Shown here piece by piece: positions 21,289-29,712 of a stretch of 64,000 nucleotides of DNA (position 1 is its first letter; every line of letters begins with the position of its first letter). Source of the DNA: Microbulbifer sp. ALW1 (GTDB taxonomy: Bacteria; Pseudomonadota; Gammaproteobacteria; Pseudomonadales; Cellvibrionaceae). The position numbers and the translations under genes were made by a program. The stretch lies in assembly GCF_009903625.1 (NCBI RefSeq), contig NZ_CP047569.1:3388501-3452500 (forward strand). The letters run 5' to 3'. Under the pieces are notes generated by a model. The model was not told where the DNA came from, did not search any database, and was given only the letters and a program-made list of their open reading frames with translations.

Positions 21289-21327
21289 AAAAGGCTGTGA
21301 TCGGGCGACCCGTCACAGCCTTTTTTT
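21289..21327 (+). terminator. Strong Rho-independent terminator
   Basis: AGGCTGTGA and TCACAGCCT enclose an inner CGGG/CCCG stem with a 3-base loop, followed by T7 on the plus strand. Four T on the minus strand side mean that it may also stop gor transcription. It lies 240 bases past the HPF-like gene. Confidence 0.8.
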
Positions 21328-21360
21328 ATTCCAGCGACATAACGTCTGTGCGTTAAGACG

Positions 21361-22722
21361 TCACTCCGCAACCGGGGTGCGCATGGTGACAAACTCCTCG
21401 GCCGCCGTAGGGTGGATCCCGATCGTTTGGTCAAACGTGGTTTTGGTAGCCCCGGCCTTCATTGCCACCGCCAACCCCTGAATAATCTCCCCGGCATCAG
21501 GGCCCACCATGTGCACCCCGATTACCTTGTCGCTTTCCCGATCCACCACCAGCTTCATCAAAGTCCGCTCATCTCGCCCACTGACCGAGTGACGCATGGC
21601 CCGGAAGTCCGATTTGAAGATCACTACCGGAATACCTGCCTGCCGAGCTTCCTCCTCCGTCAAACCGACCGTACCGATATTCGGCTGGCAGAAAACCGCT
21701 GTCGGAATATTGTTGTAGTCAATTTCGGCCGTTTTGCCACTCTGCCAGTGCTTCACCAGCGCCATCGCCTCCGCCAGTGCCACCGGCGTCAATTCAGGGC
21801 CTCCCGTTACATCACCAAGGGCATAAATCGAAGTCACACTACTACGAAAATTATCATCGACCCCGATAGTGCCATCTTTATGTACAACCACCCCCAGCGA
21901 CTCCAGGCCCAGCCCCTGTGTATTGGGTTTGCGGCCGGTGGCATACAGCACGGTATCCACTTCGAGGACCCCGCCATCGGCAGCACATACCTTCAAGCTG
22001 CCATCCGCCTGCTTCTCAATCGCAGTGACGTCGTGGTTGAAATGCAACTGCACAGACTTTTTGCCGACTTCGTCGCGCACAAATTTGCGCACATCCTTAT
22101 CAAAGCCCCGCAAAAACAGTTCGCGTCGATAAGACAGGTGCGTTTCTGCACCGAGGCCGGCAAAAATACCGGCGAACTCTACCGCGATATAACCACCGCC
22201 AACGACCAGTACCCGGCGCGGGAAATCCTCCATCGAAAACACCTCGTTGGAGGTGATGACATGTTCGCTACCGGGAAATTCCGGCACAAACGGCCAACCG
22301 CCAGTCGCCACCAGAATGCGCTCTGCGGTATAGCTGTCACTACCAACCGTCACCTGCTGGCGCCCCGAAAGCTTTGCCCGGCCGTCAATAATCTGCACAC
22401 CGGTATTATTGAGAAGGTTGCGATAAATACCGTTAAGCCGACCGACTTCCTTCGCATTATTGTCGCGCAATCTTGACCAAACAAAGTTGGCACCTGACTG
22501 CCCTTCCCAACCGTAAGCCGCCGCGTCTTCAAAGGCCTCACTGTAGCTGCTGGCATATACGAATAGCTTTTTGGGCACGCAGCCCACATTGACGCAGGTC
22601 CCTCCCATATAGCGGTCTTCGGCCACCGCCACCCGCATTCCCGCCGCAGCAGCCATACGCGCTGCGCGCACACCGCCAGAGCCCGCACCGATGACAAACA
22701 AATCAAAATCAAACTCAGACAA
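21361..22722 (-). CDS. gor: Glutathione-disulfide reductase
   Basis: A 453-residue FAD-dependent disulfide reductase that regenerates glutathione with NADPH. It shows the FAD motif [11 protein letters not shown] (about 12-22), the redox-active pair in [13 protein letters not shown] (about 41-53), the NADPH motif [13 protein letters not shown] (about 173), and the C-terminal His-Glu [11 protein letters not shown] from the partner subunit's active site. Length matches E. coli Gor (450). The start is TTG with AGGAG six to seven bases upstream. The gene stands alone, divergent from a secreted orphan protein. Confidence 0.95.
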   Translation of the reverse strand: MSEFDFDLFVIGAGSGGVRAARMAAAAGMRVAVAEDRYMGGTCVNVGCVPKKLFVYASSYSEAFEDAAAYGWEGQSGANFVWSRLRDNNAKEVGRLNGIYRNLLNNTGVQIIDGRAKLSGRQQVTVGSDSYTAERILVATGGWPFVPEFPGSEHVITSNEVFSMEDFPRRVLVVGGGYIAVEFAGIFAGLGAETHLSYRRELFLRGFDKDVRKFVRDEVGKKSVQLHFNHDVTAIEKQADGSLKVCAADGGVLEVDTVLYATGRKPNTQGLGLESLGVVVHKDGTIGVDDNFRSSVTSIYALGDVTGGPELTPVALAEAMALVKHWQSGKTAEIDYNNIPTAVFCQPNIGTVGLTEEEARQAGIPVVIFKSDFRAMRHSVSGRDERTLMKLVVDRESDKVIGVHMVGPDAGEIIQGLAVAMKAGATKTTFDQTIGIHPTAAEEFVTMRTPVAE

Positions 22723-23011
22723 AATTCACTCCTGTTACCGGCAGCCTGCGCACTTTGCGAAGGCTGGCACTCAATCTCAATTCCCGACCTTTCGCTGGCA
22801 ACGCAACCGAAGCCGCCCACAAAATATACTGTGCCCCCACCAAAATTCCCCCAGCTACCTGCTGCAACGCGAGTGCAGACAGGGGCGTACAAACTGTGCA
22901 AATTTTCAGCCGCAGGTGTATCAATGCTCGATTACTACACCGAAAACGCATCAAGAAACGTGTACCAGTTCGTCAAATAGCACATTAGTGACAAACGGTG
23001 CTTAAAAGCCG
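22723..23011. other. Gene-free region between gor and the secreted orphan
   Basis: No convincing gene. The right edge carries the promoter and CRP-like site of the plus-strand gene; I did not find a clear gor promoter. Confidence 0.4.
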
Positions 23012-23040
23012 TTGACATAAGACCGTCGTTTCGATATTCA
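23012..23040 (+). promoter_or_regulatory. Probable sigma-70 promoter of the secreted orphan gene
   Basis: A perfect -35, TTGACA (23012-23017), with a 17-base spacer to TATTCA (23035-23040), only a 3/6 -10; GATATT two bases earlier is 4/6 but gives 15 bases. The poor -10 suggests dependence on an activator or another start. It immediately abuts the CRP-type palindrome. Confidence 0.4.
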
Positions 23041-23056
23041 TGTGATGTTTATCACA
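23041..23056. promoter_or_regulatory. Perfect CRP/Vfr-type site
   Basis: TGTGATGTTTATCACA contains the full CRP core TGTGA-N6-TCACA. Placed just after the promoter -10 and 43 bases before the start codon, it would overlap the transcription start and most simply repress. If another downstream promoter is used, it could activate. Confidence 0.6.
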
Positions 23057-23098
23057 ATAACAAGCCTGATAGCGAAAACAACAGTAGGGCAGCTGAAA

Positions 23099-23647
23099 AT
23101 GAAAACGCCAGTATTCTCAACAACACACTCCAATCAAACAACCTCCCCAGCCAAGCGCGGAAAGCTGTCGTTCAAAGCTGCAGTGATGATGAGCTTACTC
23201 GCTGTTGGCAGCACCGCTCACGCCAAGAGCCACCCGTCTTACCTTACCGACAGCTATTGCGATGGTCTGGTAGAGCAGTTCGTGGACTCCGGCATGCGTA
23301 GCCTGGGAAAATATATCAACGAGAACTTCAAGCCGGAATATAAGGGTGGTATTCGTAACACCATCAACTTTCTCAACCAGCGCTCGGAATGGCTTGGCGA
23401 GTGCAACGACTACCTGAACGACACCAACCAACACTATGTATTCCACGACGAAAAGAACACCAAGGCGATCTTTGATGCAATGAACGCACTGGCCAAGGAA
23501 TTACAACTGGTGCGCGAGGGTGTCGAGTACCCGGACGGGGCTGGCAACAACAACCCTCTCCCGTTTGTTAAAGGCCGCTTTGAGACACTGGCCAAACTTG
23601 TTGACCAGCACCACACCAGAATGCTGATGAAAAAGCAGTTTCAGTAA
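23099..23647 (+). CDS. Secreted protein of unknown function
   Basis: A 182-residue protein with a long N-region and a signal peptide ending near AVGSTAHA-KSHPSY (about residue 45), leaving a mature part of about 137 residues. The mature part has two cysteines (SYCDGL and GECNDYL), which may form a disulfide in the periplasm. It is mostly helical by composition (FDAMNALAKELQLVREGVEY). I do not recognise the family. I start at the ATG at 23099 (GGG about ten bases upstream); a reading open from 23042 would overlap the CRP-like site. It stands alone, divergent from gor, and its promoter region carries a perfect CRP-type palindrome, hinting at control by cAMP or carbon status. Confidence 0.65.
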   Translation: MKTPVFSTTHSNQTTSPAKRGKLSFKAAVMMSLLAVGSTAHAKSHPSYLTDSYCDGLVEQFVDSGMRSLGKYINENFKPEYKGGIRNTINFLNQRSEWLGECNDYLNDTNQHYVFHDEKNTKAIFDAMNALAKELQLVREGVEYPDGAGNNNPLPFVKGRFETLAKLVDQHHTRMLMKKQFQ

Positions 23648-23776
23648 GCGCCACGAATATCGTCGCTCACCTACTGCTACATTCGCTCGGGGTTCAACAC
23701 TGCTGAAACACCACCCTGGTGTTGAACCCTAAGCCGCCACTCCCTGCCCAGTTCATTTCCGAATCTGCGCAGACGG

Positions 23777-25003
23777 CTACTTTCTAGGACTTTTGGGCTT
23801 GTTTACCGACACCACATCCGCCGGATTTCCCGTAAATGGGGAGCCAGCTTCAGGCCACTGCACCTGGTTGCGCCCAAGAAACCGCTCCTTCAGGCTCGCT
23901 GCAATTCGCTTGGTAAGCGCCCCCAGTTTCGGGCGCTGCTTTTCAGAAAACGGAATAGGCCTGCAACTGTGCACCGCGGCGAGACCAATCCGCGCCATAA
24001 ACAGGCTGGCACCCATACCCTGCCCCAGCCGCGCAGACACGGTACTCAACATACTGTCGCCGACCAGCTCCGGCCACAATTCGCTCACGGCATATTCACT
24101 GGCGCCACTATAGGCGACCAGTGCCAGAATCTTTTTAAACAGCCGCCAACGCACCACGATAGACGGGCGAACGCCATAGATTTGCGCCACATCATCAATC
24201 ATCCGCATGGACTGCCGCAGCGCCACCAATACATCCAGGGTGGTAAAGGGACTGAGCCCCACCAGCGCGCCGGTGGTCGTAGCGTGGCGAACGATACGTC
24301 GTAACGCCTCCTGGTCCAGGGCCTCGAAGAAATTCAGCTCCAGGTGGCGAAGCAACTCACTATTGTCGTAGTAATCTGGTGTTTCCGCCTGTACCCGGGA
24401 CAGCAAGGCACCCTGCGGCTTGCCCGCGAACAGTTCTCGCAACTGCCGGTTCAGAGGCTCTACCGCATCGGTCGCGCGACTATCGCGCACCTGCGCCGCC
24501 AGCTCCTGGGTTTTCTGCAGCTCCCGCAACGGCCGGCCGGCACGAAAATATTCCCAAACTGCACTGACCATGGTGAGCACCAGAGCGCCAATAATCACCC
24601 CTGCGAGGGCGCCAAGACTCCAGTGCATCTCGGCAGCCCAGTAGAAAAACTGGCGCAACTCCCAGAATACCGCTCCGAACGCCAGCGCCAGTGCCGCAAG
24701 CAACGCGGGCTTCCAGAGGCGTAAACGAAATACCGGCAGACGCAGCTCGGAAAACGAAATTTTGTCGGGGAGGGATTCCCCCGTCGTAATAGAGCGCGGC
24801 AGCTGATCAGGCTCTTCTGCGAGAGATTCCACCCGGGTACTGGCACGATCCCGCGCCGGTGGCTCTTCCAGGTCCAGGTTTTCGATACGGGTCTGGCGGC
24901 GCGGGCGGGTTGTACTTTCGGCCCCGGCAATCCTCGCAGAGGCTGCGGAGGTCGATGACTCTTCCGGAACCTTGCCACCTTTTGATTCAGGGTCTGACTT
25001 CAC
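23777..25003 (-). CDS. ycjF: YcjF-family membrane protein (DUF697)
   Basis: A 408-residue inner-membrane protein. A charged, disordered N-terminus (about 1-90) is followed by two transmembrane helices (about 95-150: LLAALALAFGAVFWELRQFF, and LAGVIIGALVLTMVSAVW). The conserved C-terminal DUF697 part contains VGLSPFTTLDVLVALRQSMRM and GMGASLFMARIGLAAVHSCRP. In E. coli ycjF follows ycjX, and the pair belongs to stress regulons, with unknown biochemical role. Here the GTG start overlaps the ycjX stop by four bases, so they are translationally coupled. Confidence 0.9.
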   Translation of the reverse strand: MKSDPESKGGKVPEESSTSAASARIAGAESTTRPRRQTRIENLDLEEPPARDRASTRVESLAEEPDQLPRSITTGESLPDKISFSELRLPVFRLRLWKPALLAALALAFGAVFWELRQFFYWAAEMHWSLGALAGVIIGALVLTMVSAVWEYFRAGRPLRELQKTQELAAQVRDSRATDAVEPLNRQLRELFAGKPQGALLSRVQAETPDYYDNSELLRHLELNFFEALDQEALRRIVRHATTTGALVGLSPFTTLDVLVALRQSMRMIDDVAQIYGVRPSIVVRWRLFKKILALVAYSGASEYAVSELWPELVGDSMLSTVSARLGQGMGASLFMARIGLAAVHSCRPIPFSEKQRPKLGALTKRIAASLKERFLGRNQVQWPEAGSPFTGNPADVVSVNKPKSPRK

Positions 25004-26490
25004 ACTTTATCTCCCAACAGCAAATTCAGCAGTGCATCGATGCGAATGTGGGGCATATAACCCTCACGGCCGATCCCCATCGGCGGGCGCAATTGAGGTG
25101 GTAAACCGCCGGAGTAATGCTGCCATTCACCCTCTTGCGGCAGGTGTGCCATGATTTCGGCATTTTCAAACCCGAGATAACTGCCGTCCATGGCGTGCCC
25201 CACGAGCATGCGCCTGCCATCGCGAGCGCTTTCATTGGAACAGCGCACCGCGGCAATGGCCTCACAGTACAGCGGCAACCCACGGTGGCGCGCACCGGAA
25301 AATACCTGTTGTAGCTGCTGCCCCAGTAACTGGCGCAGCGCGTCGTGATCTGCGGCCAGTACCTGATCGACTTTGGTCGCCGCAAAGACCAGTCGATCGA
25401 TGCGCGGCCGCCACAGCTTGCGCAGTATTCCATTGCTGCCGTAACGGAATGTATCGGCAATATGTCCAAACGCCTTGCGCATATCCTCCAGAGACTCTTC
25501 CCCGGCAAACAGCGTACTGATCAAATCCACCAGCACCAACTGGCGATCGAGGTGCCGGAAGTGGCTGTCGACAAACGGCGATACCTGCTCATCCACATAC
25601 GCCTGATACCGTTGGGCGAGCACCTTGTACACGCTGTCTTCCGGCAATGCGTTCAGTTCCGCCAACGGCTGGTGCGAAAGCGCCGGTAGCGGAAAAAATC
25701 CATATTCGTCATTGTCCAGCAGCGCCCGTCCCGGCTGCAGGTAACTCAATTTGCGCTCGCGGCGACAGTCGCGCAAAAACTGCCGATAGTTCTGCCACAG
25801 GCTATCCAGCTGACGTGGGTCCGCGGTCGCATCTGGCGCCAGGTCTCGAAGCTGCGCCAGTAATTCTGGCGCAATATCCGCTCTCGGCGCGCTGTCGAGA
25901 AGGTCTCGCTGATGCCGGCACCAGGTGGCGAAATCCATCCGCAGCAGTGGCAGGTCCATCAACCACTCGCCGGGATAATCGCGAAATTCCAGGATAAGCT
26001 TTTGACGATAATTCCGACCCAGCCTGCGCCCCTGGAGGTGGACGTGTAATTCCAGTGCCGATAGGTCACGGGTGGACTTTGGCCAGCGCGGTGGGTTGGC
26101 GGTGAGGGCGTCCAGGCATTGCGGGTACTCGAACAGCGGTAGTCCGGTATCCAGCGCCGGATGAAGCTCGGCGCCCAGCAGCCGGCCGTTTAACGCAGGG
26201 GCAAACCCCGGCAACTGGGCCCTGTCGGGGTGACTCAATTGATAGATAAGACTGGTGATTAGGGTAGATTTACCCGCACCACTCAGGCCGGTAATGCCGA
26301 TACAGATCCGCTTGTCCAGCAGCCTCTCCGCGGCCCAGTGGGACTTATCGCGCGCCTCTTTGCGCAGCTGGCGCCACTGATCCCGCAGTTTCTGCAGGCG
26401 ACCAGTTTCATGAGAAGCGCCTGTGGCTGATTCATCAATACCACTCAAGGCTGATCCCCCCAGGTTGAGGCTGTTCGAAACTGATCCCAT
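25000..26490 (-). CDS. ycjX: YcjX-family GTP-binding protein (DUF463)
   Basis: A 496-residue P-loop NTPase; relatives bind GTP. Walker A is GLSGAGKSTL (about residues 72-81). Family blocks include ILEFRDYPGEWLMDLPLL and LVFAATKVDQVLAADHDALR, the latter in the place of the NKxD-type guanine motif (TKVD). The C-terminal block reads RPPMGIGREGYMPHIRIDALLNLLLG. It is somewhat longer than E. coli YcjX (465), mostly at the N-terminus. The ribosome-binding site at 26490 is weak, and a TTG 15 codons further (after GGGGGA) is an alternative start. It is the first gene of the ycjX-ycjF pair. Confidence 0.9.
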   Translation of the reverse strand: MGSVSNSLNLGGSALSGIDESATGASHETGRLQKLRDQWRQLRKEARDKSHWAAERLLDKRICIGITGLSGAGKSTLITSLIYQLSHPDRAQLPGFAPALNGRLLGAELHPALDTGLPLFEYPQCLDALTANPPRWPKSTRDLSALELHVHLQGRRLGRNYRQKLILEFRDYPGEWLMDLPLLRMDFATWCRHQRDLLDSAPRADIAPELLAQLRDLAPDATADPRQLDSLWQNYRQFLRDCRRERKLSYLQPGRALLDNDEYGFFPLPALSHQPLAELNALPEDSVYKVLAQRYQAYVDEQVSPFVDSHFRHLDRQLVLVDLISTLFAGEESLEDMRKAFGHIADTFRYGSNGILRKLWRPRIDRLVFAATKVDQVLAADHDALRQLLGQQLQQVFSGARHRGLPLYCEAIAAVRCSNESARDGRRMLVGHAMDGSYLGFENAEIMAHLPQEGEWQHYSGGLPPQLRPPMGIGREGYMPHIRIDALLNLLLGDKV

Positions 26491-26572
26491 CGAATTTGAG
26501 AAACTCTCAGCATGTATCTGTAATTAACCAATTCCGCTCCCTGACTCCGAACAAGATTTACCCACCACCGGA

Positions 26573-26596
26573 TGAGACATACATTGAGACATACAT
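26573..26596 (+). repeat. Two tandem copies of a 12-mer upstream of ycjX
   Basis: TGAGACATACAT is repeated exactly at 26573-26584 and 26585-26596, about 85-105 bases before the ycjX start. Adjacent 12-base direct repeats put two sites roughly one helical turn apart on the same face, which would suit a dimeric activator. Function is speculative. Confidence 0.5.
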
Positions 26597-26697
26597 AAAG
26601 TATTTCACCCTCAGGAGATGGCGCTAGATCGCGACCATTTCAACCCTGAAGTTTACACACTGGCGCTTTTCCGGGGCCCGCCACACTTCGCCACCCC

Positions 26698-26734
26698 AAA
26701 AAAAAGCGCGAACCGGAAAGGTTCGCGCTTTTTT
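26698..26734. terminator. Bidirectional terminator after the GIN-domain gene
   Basis: AAAAGCGCGAACC, loop GGAAA, GGTTCGCGCTTTT: a 13-bp stem, with an A run before and a T6 run after. It sits about 25 bases beyond the stop of the minus-strand gene. Confidence 0.85.
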
Positions 26735-26757
26735 GCGGCTTATACGTCTACCGGGCT

Positions 26758-27552
26758 TCAATCCACCAGCGCCACATCCCCAGAACCCATAACGGAGAAG
26801 GATTCACTGGCGGGACGCTTGAGCACGATATCGCCGGATCCCATCACTGCACCCCCGGCTTTGGTCGCGCTTAGGGTACGTCCCATGAAATCCCCGGAGC
26901 CCATCACCGTGACGTTCAGATTGGCCACTTTGCCGCCAATGGCCATATCACCGGAACCCTTGATCTGTGCGGAGAAATCTTCGCCGATAAAATTCTCCAT
27001 TTTGATATCGCCAGAGCCGGTGATGTTCGCTGCACCATTCACCGCCAGCACCGTGGCCAGGAATATATCGCCAGAACCCGTCACACCTGTGCTCAGGGAC
27101 TCTGCCGCCACTTTCTCCACGCGGATCAGGCCGGAACCAGTGACTCGCAAGTCGAGCTTTTCGCTCTCCAGGGTGTCCGCATGGGCATCACCAGAGCCCG
27201 TGACACGAATGGCGCTGACCACCGGAAGGGTTACGCGAAATTCCACATCAGGCTCTGTACTCACGGTCACCACACCCAGCAGGCTTTTGCTGTTGGCCTC
27301 TACCGAAAGCTCCAGAGTACCGGAATCGGCATCCACCTCCGCTTTGGCGTGGGTCAGGTCTTTTTCAACACCGTGGGCGGTCACCGAGAAAGTAGCGCCC
27401 TGCACCACCTTGAGGTCAGCGCCTCCCTTGAGGGCGATGGCCGTGAAACCATCCAGCGCAAATGACCGGCTGGCATCCTGCGCATGGGCAACGCCCGCCC
27501 CCAGTGTAAGAGCGAGCAAAAGAGATGAAAAAAACGACAATCTGGAGAACAT
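26758..27552 (-). CDS. Secreted GIN-domain (DUF2807) protein
   Basis: A 264-residue exported protein. The signal peptide ends at GAGVAHA (about residue 24). The mature part starts like other DUF2807/GIN proteins (SRSFALDGFTAIALKGGADLKVVQG). It then becomes a ladder of beta-strand repeats, each carrying GSGD, GSGL or GSGDI about every 20 residues (at least seven visible). This predicts a right-handed beta-helix or solenoid. The family is sometimes called an autotransporter-adhesin head, but there is no translocator domain here. The role is unknown; binding at the cell surface or in the periplasm is the usual guess. Monocistronic, with a strong terminator. Confidence 0.85.
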   Translation of the reverse strand: MFSRLSFFSSLLLALTLGAGVAHAQDASRSFALDGFTAIALKGGADLKVVQGATFSVTAHGVEKDLTHAKAEVDADSGTLELSVEANSKSLLGVVTVSTEPDVEFRVTLPVVSAIRVTGSGDAHADTLESEKLDLRVTGSGLIRVEKVAAESLSTGVTGSGDIFLATVLAVNGAANITGSGDIKMENFIGEDFSAQIKGSGDMAIGGKVANLNVTVMGSGDFMGRTLSATKAGGAVMGSGDIVLKRPASESFSVMGSGDVALVD

Positions 27553-27682
27553 GATCAGAATACCTGTTTATGTTAATTGCTACTGTGACGCCAGAAGCGC
27601 GGCATTTGGATGCAGCCACCACCTTTTTTTTAACGGATCAGCGGCCACAACTCACTCGGAGCTGCCCCGTGCTACCCCGCGT

Positions 27683-28102
27683 TCAGTCCGCACTATCCCG
27701 GTATCCCAGTGCAACCAGCGCTTCACGCAACTTGGCGGCCTCTGCCGCCAGCACCGCGGGCTCCGCGGGCTTTTGCAGGGAAAAATCCAGATCCGCAATC
27801 TCGTTGATGGGCACCAGGTGATAGTGCGTATGCGGCACCTCGATACCGGCCACCATTACCCCCACCCGCTTGGGCTGGTATACCTGCTTCTGGGCCTTGG
27901 CCACCTTGCTCGCCACGGCCATCAGGTGGGCGGAAGTGTCTGCCGGCACATCGTCCCAGTGGTTGATCTCCTCCACCGGAACCACCAGGCAATGCCCGGG
28001 CTTGATCGGCGCTATGGTCATAAAGGCCACAACGCGCTCGTCGCGCCACACGAAATGTCCTGGCAGGTCGCCGTTCATGATCTGGGTGAAAATACTCGCC
28101 AT
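27683..28102 (-). CDS. HIT-family nucleotide hydrolase/transferase
   Basis: A 139-residue histidine-triad protein, which hydrolyses nucleotide-linked phosphoramidates or similar. The motif is HTHYHLVP near residue 91 (H-x-H-x-H with the family's flanking hydrophobics), and the N-terminal block is IFTQIMNGDLPGHFVWRDE. A longer reading starts at 28177, but the ATG at 28102 has GAGG six bases upstream and matches the family start (MASIF). The substrate cannot be told from sequence. Confidence 0.9.
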   Translation of the reverse strand: MASIFTQIMNGDLPGHFVWRDERVVAFMTIAPIKPGHCLVVPVEEINHWDDVPADTSAHLMAVASKVAKAQKQVYQPKRVGVMVAGIEVPHTHYHLVPINEIADLDFSLQKPAEPAVLAAEAAKLREALVALGYRDSAD

Positions 28103-28470
28103 TGGATGCCTCACATAAGAGCTGGACAAACACCCTGGCCGTCCACCGGAGGCCGCGGGTAAAGAACCGGAAACCAACTAGTCTACCAGCGGCCGCAGAA
28201 TCTGTACCAGTGAAGCAACAGACAACGCCCTATAGCACCAAATTAAACGCATTCTCAACAACCCGTGGAAGACTGTGACAATTTCACGCAGATTCGTTGG
28301 CAGGGGTATGTCCTTCCCGTAATCTTGCCGCCCATATCGCGACAGGCAGCCCCAAGCCCTCGCCGAAGACCGGTCTCACACCTCCGGACACTGCGGCGAA
28401 CGTCAAGAATTGAGGCAAAACGGGCGCCGCCGCAACGCACTGATTTACCATCTCACAGGGGGATCTACCA
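28103..28470. other. Gene-free region upstream of the HIT and globin-like genes
   Basis: About 370 bases between divergent genes. I see no promoter strong enough to name, no repeat and no RNA gene. Confidence 0.4.
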
Positions 28471-28902
28471 ATGCCGAGAGTTGTATCCAGCAGTACGCAA
28501 AAACTAGCGCAGATGCCGCTGGTCGATCATTCCGGCAGCGCCAGCCAGGGTATTCTGCAACAGCTCGGCGGCCGCCAGTTTGTCGATGACACCGTCGGCG
28601 AGTTCTACCAGGCCATTGGCAAGTATCTCGCGCCCCAGGATACCGAAGACCACGGCAAGCAGCGCAATCGCCAGGCACAGTTCCTGAACCACGCACTCTC
28701 CGCACAGCCAGAACCAATTCATAGCGCTCGCGCCAGTTTCCTGGCGCGCGGCCTGAACCCGGCACTGTTCGAAGCCCTGCTGGAATACCTTGAGGCGCGG
28801 CTGCTGGAACTGGGCTTTTCCCCCTGCTTCAGCCAGCAGCTGGTAACCACCGCCAGCGACCTGTACGACAGCTGCGAAGCGCCCCTGTCTATCGCCTGTT
28901 GA
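28471..28902 (+). CDS. Possible group I truncated-haemoglobin-like protein
   Basis: A 143-residue cytoplasmic protein. The block ILQQLGGRQFVDDTVGEFYQ resembles the A/B helices of group I truncated haemoglobins (LGG..AI..VV..FY). RQAQFLNHALSA resembles the distal E-helix segment. RGLNPALFEALLEYLEARLLELG resembles the G helix after the F-helix GLN. The proximal His expected eight residues before GLN is not there; a His occurs two residues earlier (PIHSAR). It may therefore bind haem unusually or not at all. The ATG has GGGGAT eight bases upstream. It stands alone between a HIT gene and slyD. The assignment is from pattern matching by eye, so it is tentative. Confidence 0.5.
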   Translation: MPRVVSSSTQKLAQMPLVDHSGSASQGILQQLGGRQFVDDTVGEFYQAIGKYLAPQDTEDHGKQRNRQAQFLNHALSAQPEPIHSARASFLARGLNPALFEALLEYLEARLLELGFSPCFSQQLVTTASDLYDSCEAPLSIAC

Positions 28903-29122
28903 GGCACCGGGGCCCGTGCCAGCCCCCACTCCTGTCATCCGCCCCTGAGCCACCCCTCCCCTCCCACGGCTCAGCCGCGGGTAACCCGGCCCCGCGCCTT
29001 CGGTTGCGGGCGCTGGGGTCGCCCCATACAATGCACCCTCACACAGCCTTTAATCCCCGTTTGCTTTTCCTTCTGTAAGCGGTAAGCGCTACAACTCACT
29101 CTCAAGATACAAGAGACTGCTA

Positions 29123-29587
29123 ATGAAAATTGCTAACCACAGTGTGGTGGAGATCAACTACACCCTGAAAGACGCCGAAGGTACCGTGATTGACTCCTCC
29201 GAGGGTGGTCAACCGCTGAAGTACCTCCAGGGTGTGGGCAACATCATCCCCGGGCTGGAGAAGGAAATGCTGGACAAAAGCGCCGGTGACAAATTCAACG
29301 TCGTGATTGCCCCGGAAGAAGCTTACGGCCCGCAAAATCCAGAGCTGATCCAGACCCTGCCCAGCAGCGCCTTTGGCGGTGTAGAGAAGCTGGAGGTTGG
29401 CATGGCCTTCCGCGCCCAGAGCACCGACGGCCAGCCGATCGAAGTGGAAGTTATCGATGTCGATGGTGACCAGGTAACCATTAATGGCAACCACCCGCTG
29501 GCGGGTGTCGAGCTGCACTTTGATATCGAAGTGGTTTCCGTGCGCGAAGCGACTCCGGAAGAAGTAGACCACGGTCACGTACACTAA
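29123..29587 (+). CDS. slyD: SlyD-type FKBP peptidyl-prolyl isomerase
   Basis: A 154-residue FKBP with an inserted flap. The sequence reads VVEINYTLKDAEGTVIDSS, then PLKYLQGVGNIIPGLEKEML (FKBP core), APEEAYGPQNPELI (start of the insert-in-flap chaperone domain), and GNHPLAGVELHFDIEVVSV (end of the core). It catalyses prolyl isomerisation and holds folding proteins; SlyD also handles nickel in E. coli. The metal-binding tail is very short here (DHGHVH) compared with the long His/Cys tail of E. coli, so nickel storage is probably reduced. Monocistronic in appearance. Confidence 0.85.
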   Translation: MKIANHSVVEINYTLKDAEGTVIDSSEGGQPLKYLQGVGNIIPGLEKEMLDKSAGDKFNVVIAPEEAYGPQNPELIQTLPSSAFGGVEKLEVGMAFRAQSTDGQPIEVEVIDVDGDQVTINGNHPLAGVELHFDIEVVSVREATPEEVDHGHVH

Positions 29588-29712
29588 GTACGCAGACCTG
29601 GTGGGGCGCCACCGGCGCCCCGCTCTCCCTCTCGGCCAATCCCAGCTCTGCGGCGCAATCGCCTTTTACCTTCTCGGGAGCCTTCTCGGGAAGCAGTTCC
29701 GGACATCACCCC

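Noticed and set aside
26618..28162. Plus-strand reading frame of 514 codons with repeated SPEPITV-like phrases
   Set aside because: The apparent repeat is the complement of the GSGD repeats of the GIN-domain gene; no start signal.
28255..28280. TGTGA-N5-TCACG as a CRP site
   Set aside because: The spacer is five bases, not six, and one half is imperfect.
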